This document shows positions 16,833-25,166 of a stretch of DNA of 64,000 nt, piece after piece. Both the position numbers and the translations under genes were made by a program. Under the pieces are notes generated by a model, which worked only from the letters and a program-made list of their open reading frames with translations, was not told the DNA's origin and searched no databases. Location: NCBI GenBank assembly GCA_963825445.1, contig CAWGTM010000019.1:196493-260492 (forward strand), read 5' to 3'. Position 1 is the stretch's first letter, and each line of letters starts with the position of its first letter. This stretch comes from Actinophytocola sp963825445. GTDB lineage: Bacteria; Actinomycetota; Actinomycetes; Mycobacteriales; Pseudonocardiaceae.

Positions 16833-18788
16833 GTGGTGAAGATCGCACAGTTCGGGAGCTGGGAGTCGCCGGTCACCGCCGAGACGGTGGCGGCGGCCGG
16901 TGGCGGCCCCCAGCTGGGTCGACGTGCACGACGGGCGACGTGTGGTGGGCCGAGAGCCGGCCCGGCGGAGGGCGGCCGGGTCGCGCTGATGCGCGAGGGA
17001 CCGGACGGGCGCCGGTCGAGGTGCTGCCCGCGCCGTGGAACGTCCGCAACCGGGTGCACGAGTACGGCGGCCGGCCGTGGACGGTCGTCGGCGGCCACGG
17101 TGGTCTTCACCAACTGGGCCGACCAGCGGCTCTACGCGCTGGACCGCGCCGACCGGCGAGCCGCGGCCGATCACGCCGGAACCCGAGCGCCACCACGGGC
17201 TGCGCTACGCCGACCTGTCCCCCGGCCCGGACGGCGACGGTGCTGTGCGTGCGCGAGACGGTCACCGGTGACGCGGCCGACCGACGTCGCGCCGCGACCT
17301 GGTGGAGGTCCCGCTCGACGGCGGCGAGCCGCGGTCGCTGGCGCGAGCCACCACTTCATGACCGGGCCGCGGCTGTCGCCCGGACGGCACGCACGGATCG
17401 CCTGGCTCGGCTGGGACCACCCGAAGATGCCGTGGGACGGCACCGAACTGTGCGTCGCGCCGTCGCCGAGCCGGGCCGGCCGCACCGGGTGCTGGCCGGC
17501 GGGCCGCGGGAGAGCGTGTGCCAGGTCGAGTGGGAGACCGCCGACACGCTGCTCGCGCTGACCGACCCGGACGGCTGGTGGAACCTGTTCCGCGTCGGCC
17601 TCGACGGGTCGAGCGGTCAACCTCGCGCCGTGCGAGCGAGGAGCTGGGCGGTCCGCTGTGGACGATCGGCATGCGCTGGTTCGCGCCGCTGGGCGGCGGC
17701 CGGTACGCGGTCCTGCGGTCGGGCCGGCTGGCGGTGCTCGACGAGCACGCCGGCACGGTGACCGACGTGGACGACCGACCTGACCGCGTGGAGCGTCGGA
17801 CCTGGCGGTGCGCGACGGCGCGGTGGTGTCGCGCGGCCGGGTCCGCCGACCGAGGACCTGGCCGTGGTGCGCGCTCGACCTCGGCGACCGGCACGGCCGA
17901 CGCGGCTCGTCGCCGCAGCCGCCCGACGACCTGCCGACCCGGCGTACCTGCCGGTGCCCGAGGAGCGGGTGTTCACCGGCCCGGACGGGCGGACGATCCC
18001 GGCGCTGCGTGTACCCGCCGCGCAACCCCGAGTTCGCCGGCCCGGACGGCGTGCGCGCCGCCGTTCCTGGTGCACGTCCACGGCGGGCCGACCGGCAAGT
18101 CCGCGCGCGCTCAACCTGGACATCGCGTACTTCACCAGCCGCGGCATCGGCGTGGTCGCGGTGAACTACGGCGGCTCCACCGGCTACGGGCGGGAGTTCC
18201 GCGAGTCGCTCAACGAGCAGTGGGGCGTGGTGGACGTCCAGGACTGCGCGGCGGTCGCGGCCGCGCTGGCCGACGGAGGGCACGGCGGACGGCGCCCGGC
18301 TCGCGATCCGCGGCGGCAGCGCGGGCGGCTGGACCGCGGCCGCGTCGATGACCTCGGTGGACACCTACCGCGTGCGGCGACGATCATGTTCCCGATCCTG
18401 GACCTGACCGGCTGGACCGGCGACGGCGGCGAGACCCACGACTTCGAGTCCCGCTACCTCGACGGGCTGGTCGGCACGCTGCCCGAGCACGCCGACCGGT
18501 ACGCGCGAGCGGTCGCCGATCAACCACGTGGACCAGCTCGCCGGGCCGGTGCTGCTGTTGCAGGGCCTGGAGGACGAGGTGTGCCCGCCGGAGCAGGCGG
18601 ACCGGTTCGTGGCGAGCCTCGACGGCAGCGGCGTCCCGCACGCGTACCTGACGTTCGAGGGTGAGCAGCACGGGTTCCGGCAGGGCGTCGACGGCGATCA
18701 GGCCGCGCTGGAGGCGGAGCTGTCGTTCTACGGCCAGGTGTTCGGGTTCACCCCGCCGGGCGTGCCGATGCTGGAGCTGCGTTCGTGA
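16833..18788 (+). pseudogene. S9-family (prolyl oligopeptidase-like) peptidase, broken by many one-base frameshifts
   Basis: Reading across frames gives a continuous protein of about 650 residues: an N-terminal beta-propeller (WVDVHDG, HEYGGRPWTVV, RLSPGRHARIAWLGWDHP, GRYAVLRSGRLAVLDE) and a C-terminal alpha/beta hydrolase with the Ser elbow RGGSAGGW, Asp region GLEDEVCPPEQAD and His region GEQHGFRQG. At least nine indels are traceable before 17300, near 16911, 16936, 16964, 17009, 17096, 17154, 17239, 17276 and 17292, most of them single extra C or G. Coding sense between them is clean, which favours sequence error over old decay. The stop overlaps the LD-carboxypeptidase start (GTGA). Confidence 0.8.
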
Positions 18789-19714
18789 GCCGGACACGGC
18801 CGGCGCGGCTGCGGGCGGGGAGCAGGGTCGCGCTGGTCGCGCCCGCCGGGCCGGTCGCCGCAGCGAGCTGCTCGACGCGCGGGATCGCGATGCTGCGAGA
18901 GCTGGGGCCTGCGGGTCGAGGTCGGCGAGCACGTGCTCGACCGGCATCCCGACACTGCCCTACCTGGCCGGCCGCGACGCGCACCGCGCGGCCGACCTGC
19001 AGCGCGCGTGGTGCGACCCGGACGTCGACGCGGTGGTGTGCGCCCGCGGCGGCTACGGCGCCATGCGGATGCTCGACCTGCTCGACTGGGACGCGATGGC
19101 CGCCGCCGGGCCGAAGCTGTTCACCGGGTCCAGCGACATCACCGCGCTGCACGAGGCGATCGGCGCGCGGCTCGACCTGGTGACGCTGTTCGCGCCGATG
19201 GTCGCCACCGATGGTGTCTTCGACGCCGTGGCGCGCCGAAGCACCTGCGGCCGACGCTGTTCGAACCGGAGACCGTGCAGCGTCTCGCCGGCCCGGCCGC
19301 CGCGACCGGTGAACGACGGCGTGGCCGACGGGATGGTGGTGGGCGGCAACCTCAGTCCTGCTGGCGTCGTGCGTCGGCGCCGAGGACGCCGTCGTGCCGC
19401 CGGACCCGTCGATCGTGCTGCTCGAGGAGGTCAACGAGGAGCCGTACCGGATCGACCGGATGCTCACCCAGCTGCTGCGGGCCGGCTGGTTCACCGGCGC
19501 CGCCGGCATCGCGCTCGGTTCGTGGACCGACTGCGGCGACCCGGACGAAGTGGCCGACGTGATCCAGGACCTGCTGGCCGGGCTGGGCCTACCGCTGGTG
19601 GCCGACCTGGGCTTCGGTCACCTCCCCGGCCAACTGACCATCCCTTTGGGAACCCACGCCCGCCTGGACGCCGACCTGGGTGCCCTCACCCTGAGCGAAC
19701 CGGCGCTTCGCTGA
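18785..19714 (+). pseudogene. LD-carboxypeptidase (peptidase S66), frameshifted
   Basis: About 305 residues of a muramoyl-tetrapeptide carboxypeptidase-like protein, which removes the terminal D-residue from peptidoglycan peptides. Visible blocks are RLRAGSRVALVAPAGPV, VVCARGGYGAMRMLDLLDW, LFTGSSDITALH (nucleophile Ser region), FAPMVATDGVFDAV, LLEEVNEEPYRIDRML (catalytic Glu) and GFGHLPGQLTIPLG (catalytic His). They fall in three frames, with breaks near 18870-18950, 19230-19320 and 19360. It is coupled to the S9 peptidase by a GTGA overlap; the pair suggests stepwise breakdown of cell-wall or other peptides. Whether it is intact in the organism needs resequencing. Confidence 0.8.
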
Positions 19715-19849
19715 CCGTCCCGAGTAGACGCTGGGTCCCCCACACATCCGCGCCAACCTGCCTTCTCTCACGCGCACGCGCGCGGGGCCGCCCCTCAAGA
19801 CCAACGCTACCGCAACCAACCGACAGTTCTCGGGCTCGGGAAGCTCCCC

Positions 19850-19876
19850 TGTGGACGACCCGCCGGCTGTGGACAA
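19850..19876 (+). other. Two DnaA-box-like sites
   Basis: TGTGGACAA (19868-19876) is the exact reverse complement of the actinobacterial DnaA box TTGTCCACA; TGTGGACGA (19850-19858), 18 bp before it, has one mismatch. Two boxes are too few for an origin. They may be titration sites or part of an intergenic repeat. Confidence 0.4.
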
Positions 19877-19993
19877 CCCGGCCGATGTCGATCTTCGCGA
19901 CGCGGAACTGTCGGACCCTCCCGGTACGCTGGATTCCGGGGGCCGGAGGCTGCCGTTGATCATGCTCCACCGCGCCCGACCCGGCCTTCCCAC

Positions 19994-20008
19994 GCGAGTC
20001 CCACGTTC
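19994..20008 (+). repeat. 15-bp repeat, left copy flanking the IS110 element
   Basis: GCGAGTCCCACGTTC is present here and in inverted orientation at 21546-21560, on the other side of the IS. A second motif, ATTCCGGGG(G)CCGGAGGC, occurs in direct orientation at 19933-19950 and 21563-21579. Both lie outside the proposed IS ends. Confidence 0.6.
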
Positions 20009-20014
20009 GCACCG

Positions 20015-20066
20015 CGCGAGTTGGCGGTTCGCGACCGCGGACTGGTTCGCGAACCGCCAACTCGCG
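20015..20066. repeat. Perfect 20-bp inverted repeat with a 12-nt loop
   Basis: CGCGAGTTGGCGGTTCGCGA (20015-20034) and its exact complement at 20047-20066. It is a very stable cruciform/hairpin in the 520-bp gap between the LD-carboxypeptidase and the IS110 element. It could be a strong transcription stop or a copy of a dispersed intergenic repeat. Confidence 0.75.
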
Positions 20067-20233
20067 TGTCCTGCGAGGGAGACAGTGAGGATGGGTTTGT
20101 GTCCGTGAGGATGTTGTTCGGTGTCTGCCGGCGTGGTCTGACCCTGAGCGGGACTGGCTTGGTGCCTTTCGCGGGATCTGTCGTCCGGGCCGGGGAAGTT
20201 CACGGTGTGCACCAGGCCCGGCGACCGTGACCT

Positions 20234-21509
20234 CATAGGAGCCTGTTAGCGGCAGGCGACCCATCACTGTCCTGTCCGCCCGCCGGGCCCGGGTGCGCAC
20301 CAACCCGCCCGTACCAGCGAACAGGATGGCAATCACCAGCATGGCAAAACCTCGCTCGAAGCCAGCACCGCCCTGTCGGTGACTACCCCGGTCGGGGACA
20401 TCACCGGCGGGGTGGACACCCACCTCGACTTCCATGTCGCCGCGGCTCATGACGGCCTCGGCCGGGAGCTGGGCACGGAGAAGTTCCCGACCACCCAGAC
20501 CGGCTACACGGCTCTGCTGGCCTGGCTGCGGGCATTTGGCCCGCTCGCGGTGGTGGGAGCGGAGGGCACTGGCTCCTACGGCGCCGGCCTCACCAGCTAC
20601 CTCACCAGCCACGATATGCCGGTGGTCGAGGTCAACCGCCCGAACCGGCAGAAACGCCGCCTGCACGGCAAATCCGACCCCCACGACGCATCAACGCCGC
20701 CGCCGCGGCCCAATCCGGTGACGCCACCGCCACCCCGAAACTCCGCACCGGCCCTCTCGAGTCCGTCCGGGTGCTGCGTGTCATCCGTGAGCAACTGATC
20801 GGTGCCCGCACCGCCACGATCAACGCGCTCAAAGCCTCATCGTCACCGCACCCGCACCCCTCGGGAAACCCTGCACGGGCTGAGCACCACCACACTGATC
20901 CGCCACTGCGCGACACTGCCGGCACTAGACCTACCCGCACCCCGCCCCGGCAGCAAAACCCGCGCCCAGGCCGCCACCCACCTCGCCGAGCAGTTCCTGG
21001 ACTCCCACACCACAATCCAGGTCACCCTGAACGAACTGGCCCGCACTCTCACCCACTACGACACCCGCATCGCCGAGCTGGCCGCCACCCTCGACGCCCT
21101 GGTCCACCGGATCGCGCCCCGCACCATCGCCCTGCACGGCCTCGGCCCCGACCCCACCGGACAGCTACTCATCACCGCCGGCAACAACCCCGAACGCCTC
21201 CACAGCGAAGCCGCGTTCGCCTGCCTCACCGGCACCGCACCCCAAGACTCCAGCAGCGGCAAAAACCAACACCACCGACTCTCCCGCGCCGGCGACCGAG
21301 CCGCCAACCCGTGCTCTACCGCATCACCCTCACCCGCCTCGCCAGCCACGACCCCACCCGCAACTACATAGACACCCGCCTACGCCCCGGCACCAAAATC
21401 ACCAAAAAACACCTCATCCGCTGCCTCAAACGCTACCTCGCCCGCGAGATCTACCCCCACCTCACCGCCGACCTCACAGCCCTCCACACCACTTGACAAA
21501 CATAGGAGC
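20234..21509 (+). mobile_element. IS110-family insertion sequence, proposed ends
   Basis: The nine-base sequence CATAGGAGC occurs at 20234-20242 and again at 21501-21509, right after the transposase gene, and brackets about 1.27 kb, the normal size for IS110. IS110 elements lack long terminal inverted repeats and are bounded by a short shared core, so a direct repeat is expected. The roughly 135 bp of non-coding DNA between the left end and the gene is where IS110-group elements encode their bridge RNA. The transposase is frameshifted, so this copy may be inactive. Confidence 0.65.
20379..21496 (+). pseudogene. IS110-family transposase (DEDD recombinase), frameshifted
   Basis: About 370 residues in three frames. 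The N-terminal RuvC-like domain shows GGVDTHLDFHVAAAHD, GAEGTGSYGAGL and GKSDPHDA, supplying the D-E-D residues. The C-terminal half has IALHGLGPDPTGQLLITAGNN and the Ser-bearing region SSSGKNQHHRLSRAGDRAAN. At least four single-base losses are needed to join the frames, near 20686, 20840, 20860 and 21310. GTG 20379 is the first in-frame start. Such enzymes act with a bridge RNA to recombine donor and target. Confidence 0.85.
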
Positions 21510-21545
21510 ATCTCGCGGTGCTTGAATGGGGAACTCGTGCGGCGT

Positions 21546-21560
21546 GAACGTGGGACTCGC
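21546..21560 (-). repeat. 15-bp repeat, right copy flanking the IS110 element
   Basis: GAACGTGGGACTCGC, the inverse of 19994-20008. It lies between the right IS end and the 3' end of the SDR gene. Confidence 0.6.
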
Positions 21561-21580
21561 CGATTCCGGGGCCGGAGGCG

Positions 21581-22246
21581 TCACCGACCCGGCGTCGCGC
21601 TGATCCGTCCCGAGTGGACGACCTCCGTCACCCACTCCTCGCGTGGTGCGACGTGCAGTCGCCAGTAGTGCTCGGCGATGAGGTCCGGGTCGAAGTCCGT
21701 GCCCGGTACGACATCGCCGTCCACGGTCACGCTCGCCACGTGCACGCCCGCCGGCCGATAGACCTGGTCGAGTGCGCCGATCAGAGTGCGGATGCCGGCC
21801 TTGCCCAGCGACAGGCTCAGGTACGCCGGCACCGGTTCGGGCATGCCGCCGGTGACCACGAACGTGCCCCGGCCGCGGTCGGCCATGCCCGGCAGCACGT
21901 GCGCGGCGGCCGTGTGCGCGCCGAGCACGTTCACCGCCCACCGGTCCAGGTGCTCCCGAACCGACAGCTCACCCGGCGCGTCCGGGCGGATGACCGCCGC
22001 GTTGTACACCACCACGTCCGGCGGGCCGAGCCGATCGGCCACCACCGAGAGCGCGCCACGCAGCGAGTCCTCGTCGCCCGCGTCCGCGGTCGCCGTCACC
22101 ACCGGCACGCCATACGAGACCGTCGCCGCCAGGTCCTCCAGCGAACCGCGCGCCAACAAAGCGACCGGCATCCCCTCCCGAGCGAACCGCACCGCCACCG
22201 ACCGGCCAATCCCTGGCCCCGCCCCGATTACCACCACACCAGCCAT
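21581..22246 (-). CDS. SDR-family oxidoreductase lacking the usual catalytic Tyr
   Basis: A 221-residue Rossmann-fold protein. The cofactor loop VVVIGAGPGIGRSVA (4-18) and the NAA-type loop (VVYNAAVIRPD) are present. The catalytic block is not canonical: in YLSLSLGKAGI the Lys is seven residues after the Tyr, not four, and the position four before the Lys is Leu. It may be a degenerate or non-reductase SDR. TAGCCT lies 7 nt upstream of ATG 22246, so it is leaderless. A palindrome sits just upstream. Confidence 0.82.
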   Translation of the reverse strand: MAGVVVIGAGPGIGRSVAVRFAREGMPVALLARGSLEDLAATVSYGVPVVTATADAGDEDSLRGALSVVADRLGPPDVVVYNAAVIRPDAPGELSVREHLDRWAVNVLGAHTAAAHVLPGMADRGRGTFVVTGGMPEPVPAYLSLSLGKAGIRTLIGALDQVYRPAGVHVASVTVDGDVVPGTDFDPDLIAEHYWRLHVAPREEWVTEVVHSGRISATPGR

Positions 22247-22253
22247 GCCAACC

Positions 22254-22279
22254 AGGCTAAAGATTCACATCAGTGTGAA
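22254..22279 (-). promoter_or_regulatory. Leaderless promoter and operator-like palindrome of the SDR gene
   Basis: On the minus strand TAGCCT (22259-22254) precedes the ATG by 7 nt. Just upstream, TTCACA (22264-22269) and TGTGAA (22274-22279) form a perfect 6-bp inverted repeat with a 4-bp centre, a likely regulator site of unknown owner. Confidence 0.55.
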
Positions 22280-22296
22280 GGTAAGCCGAATGAGAC

Positions 22297-22986
22297 TCAG
22301 GTCACCGCCCGCATCGTCCGACCGGCGTCCCCCACCACCGGGTCGCCGTGGCCGAAACAGGCCACCGCCGGATCTAGATCGGCCAGCCGACGAACGGACG
22401 CCACCGTCGCCGTGTGATCGAGATTGAACACCCCCACCATCGCCGGAACGCCCGGCACGGACGCCACCGTGTCGCCCGTGAACAGGATCCCGTGGCGTGG
22501 CAGGAAAACCCCGATGCTGCCCGGTGTGTGACCGGCCGCGCCGACCACCACCGCGCCGTCGCCGAAGTCCAACTCGTCGCCGTCGGACAGCGCAACGTCC
22601 ACCACGGACGGCGGCGCCTGCGGCAACCCGAGCGCGGACACCTGCGCCCAGATCTCCCGGTCGACCTCGGTGAGCACCGGCGGCGGGAAGGGCCGCGCAC
22701 CGGTCACGAACGGCACGTCCGCGTGGTGCGCGTGCACCGGGGCGCCGTCGAACGCGCGGACCTCCGCCGCGCCGCCCGCGTGGTCCTCGTGCCCGTGGGT
22801 GAGCACGATCCGGCGAATGGCCGACGGACCCAGCCCGAGCGCCCTCGTGGCGTCCGCGATCGCCGGACCCGACCCGGCGAGGCCGGCGTCGATCAACGTC
22901 AGCTCGTCCCCGTCGCGCCACAGATACACCTGACCGAACTCCAGCCGCACCTGGTGCAGGCGCGGCACCAACTCCACAATCTCCAT
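22297..22986 (-). CDS. MBL-fold metallohydrolase
   Basis: A 229-residue metallo-beta-lactamase-fold enzyme. The metal motif HxHxDH is present as THGHEDHAGG, with further ligands in GHTPGSIGVFLP, FTGDT and CFGHGDPV. It belongs to the broad group containing lactonases and glyoxalase II-like hydrolases; no substrate can be assigned. ATG 22986 is chosen over a TTG three codons earlier, because TAGCTT (22999-22994) lies 7 nt before it, giving a leaderless mRNA. The SDR gene is downstream on the same strand, 50 bp away. Confidence 0.88.
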   Translation of the reverse strand: MEIVELVPRLHQVRLEFGQVYLWRDGDELTLIDAGLAGSGPAIADATRALGLGPSAIRRIVLTHGHEDHAGGAAEVRAFDGAPVHAHHADVPFVTGARPFPPPVLTEVDREIWAQVSALGLPQAPPSVVDVALSDGDELDFGDGAVVVGAAGHTPGSIGVFLPRHGILFTGDTVASVPGVPAMVGVFNLDHTATVASVRRLADLDPAVACFGHGDPVVGDAGRTMRAVT

Positions 22987-23056
22987 GCGCCCCAAGCTAA
23001 GTGGCCGGCTCGCGAAGATCGGCCCGTTTCGCCGTGAGCGGACCTAGGATTGCCCG

Positions 23057-24326
23057 ATGGACCTGTCCAGACGCGGCCTGTTCGCTGCCGGCGCAGGGCT
23101 GGCGCTCGCCGGCTGCACCGCGCAGCCCGTTCCCACCGCCCGGACCCGAGCGCGAGTTCGACCCGCAGGACTGGGCGTCCGTGCGGGACCAGTTCGCGCT
23201 CGATCCCGACCTGATCCACCTCGCCGCGTACGTGTTCGCCGGCCAACCCGCCCCGGTGCGCCGGCGCCATCGACGAACACCGGCGCGGCCTGGACATCGA
23301 CACCGCCGGTACCTCCACGACCACGAACACCTCGAGCAGGAGGTCCGCACGGCCGCCGCCGACTACCTCGGCGGCACCCGTCACGGAGGTCGCGCTCACC
23401 GACAGCACCACCATGGGTCTCGGCCTGCTCTACGGCGGTGTTCGCCTGCTGCCCGGCCAGGACGTGGTCACCACCACCCACGACTTCATCGCCACCCGCG
23501 TCGCCCTGCGGCTGCTGGCCGAACGCACCGGCGCGCCGGTTCGCGAGGTCGCCCTCTACGACGACCCACGCACGGCCGACCGAGGCCGAGATCGTCACCA
23601 GGCTGCGTGCCGCCATCGGCCCCAGGACCCGCGTCGTGGCCGTCACCTGGGTGCACTCCAGTACAGGCGTGCGACTGCCGATCCGCGCGATCGCCGACCA
23701 TGCTCGACCGAGGTCAACGCCGGCCGCGCGCCGAGGCGACCAGGCGCTGCTGTGCGTGGACGGCGTGCACGGGTTCGGCGCGGTCGACTGCCCGTCGTCG
23801 AGGACTGGGTTGCGACTTCCTCGACCACCGGCACCCACAAGTGGCTGTTACGGGCCGCGCGGCACCGGCCTGCTGTGGGGCCGGCCGGTGGGCCGCGCTC
23901 GCCCCGCTGATCCCCACGTTCTCCGGCGACCGCCACCCGGGCGCCCAGTTCACGCCCGGCGGCTACCACACGGTCGAGCACCGCTGGGCGCTGCGCGAGG
24001 CGTTCGCGTTCCACCGCGACATCGGCCGCGACCGCGTGGCCGCCCGCATCCGCGAGCAGGCGACCCAGCTGAAGGAAGGACTGGCCGACATCGCGACCGT
24101 CCGGCTGGTCACGCCCGACGACCCCGAGCTGTCCGCCGGCATCGTGTGCTGCGAGGTCGACGGACTGGACGCGTTCACCGCCACCGCGAAGCTGCGCGAG
24201 GAACACCGGATCGTGGCGAGCGTGACGCCCTACGAGCGGCAGTACCTGCGGTTCGGGCCGGGCATCGTGACCACGCCCGACCAGATCGAGGAGACCGTCA
24301 AAGCGGTGGCGGCACTCAGGCCTTAG
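23057..24326 (+). pseudogene. Exported class V aminotransferase-fold PLP enzyme, frameshifted
   Basis: About 415 residues over three frames. The N-terminus (MDLSRRGLFAAGAGLALAGC) combines a twin-arginine pair with a lipobox ending at Cys20, so the protein should be folded with its cofactor, exported by Tat and lipidated. Later blocks are typical of class V enzymes: LIHLAAYVFAGQPAPVR, VALTDSTTMGLGLLYGG, VTWVHSSTGVRLPI, LLCVDGVHGFG (PLP Asp) and GTHKWL (PLP Lys). Breaks lie near 23145, 23260, 23385, 23580, 23705 and 23820-23895. TAGGAT, 6 nt before ATG 23057, makes it leaderless. Relatives include isopenicillin-N-epimerase-like and cysteine-desulfurase-like enzymes. Confidence 0.8.
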
Positions 24327-25115
24327 CCAGCACGGAACCGGTCTCCAGCAACGACTTCAGGTTCGACAGGATCTCCGGCCAGCCGTTGCCGCACAGCCGC
24401 CAGCACGGCGCTGTCCTCCGGGAAGTCGTCGTGGACGACGGTGAGCTTCACGGCCGACCCGTGCGGCTCGAGCGTGAAACTCACCTTCGACCGACGCTCG
24501 GCGGCGAACGCCGCGCGCTGCTCCTCGGGGATCTTGTTGCCGGCCGCCCACTCCGGCGTGAACGTGTGCCAGCTGTAGGCGAGACGCCGGTACGGGTCGG
24601 CCTCCAGGACGACCTGCTCCGGGTCGGCGATCGGGCCGCCGGGGTCGGTCCAGGTCATGGCCGAGCCCTTGGCCCAGTCGGTGTCGAACGTGACGCCCCA
24701 GTACTGCTGGGTGAACGCCGGGTCGGTGAGCGCCTGCCAGAGCCGCTCCGGGGTGGTGTTGATGTAGGTGGTGTAGACGAACTCGGGCTTGCTCATGGGT
24801 GACTCCAACGCCTGTTTGAGGTCGGCCAGCGCCTGCGCGCGCACCGCGGTCGTACCGATCGATCCAGCGGTCGGCGATGGCGTTGATGGGCTCCGCGTTG
24901 ACGTAGTGCAGCTTCTCCCGTCCCCGCCACACGGTGGTGACGAGGTTCGCGGACTCGAGCAGCGCGAGGTGCTTGCTGACCGACTGCCGTGCCATGTCCA
25001 GGTCGGCGCACAGCTCACGCAGCGTCTGCCCGTTGCGTTCGTTGAGCCGGTCGAGCAGGCGGCGGCGACTCGCGTCGGCCAGCGCCTTGAAGACCTCGTC
25101 CATCGCGGTTCCCAT
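24316..25115 (-). CDS. ArsR-type regulator fused to an SRPBCC (AHSA1) domain, two frameshifts
   Basis: The N-terminal winged helix (MDEVFKALADASRRRLLDRL, SVSKHLALLESANLV) is an ArsR/SmtB regulator without obvious metal ligands. It runs without a stop through ALADLKQALESP into MSKPEFVYTTYINTTPERLW, an SRPBCC/Bet v1-like domain of about 150 residues. Such fusions are known in actinobacteria and probably sense a hydrophobic ligand. One break lies near 24840-24850 and one near 24405, after which the proper C-terminus is WPEILSNLKSLLETGSVL. The ATG at 25130 lies inside the operator, so 25115 or 25103 is the likelier start. Without the linker frame it would be read as two genes. Confidence 0.78.
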
Positions 25116-25123
25116 CAGAAATG

Positions 25124-25162
25124 CAGCCATCTGGTTGCCTAACTTAGGCAGCCGGTTGGCTG
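25124..25162. promoter_or_regulatory. Extended palindromic operator of the ArsR-SRPBCC gene
   Basis: TGCCTAA (25136-25142), a central C, then TTAGGCA (25144-25150) is perfect. Extending outwards, the symmetry continues to 19-bp arms (25124-25142 and 25144-25162) with 16 of 19 positions paired. It lies directly upstream of the gene and is a likely autoregulatory site. Confidence 0.65.
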
Positions 25163-25166
25163 CATG

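Noticed and set aside
19850..19876. Chromosomal or plasmid origin
   Set aside because: Only two DnaA-box-like sites, no AT-rich unwinding element, no dnaA, dnaN or rep gene nearby.
24793..25130. A stand-alone ArsR gene ending before a separate SRPBCC gene
   Set aside because: After correcting one break, the repressor continues without a stop into the SRPBCC domain, and this fusion is known elsewhere.
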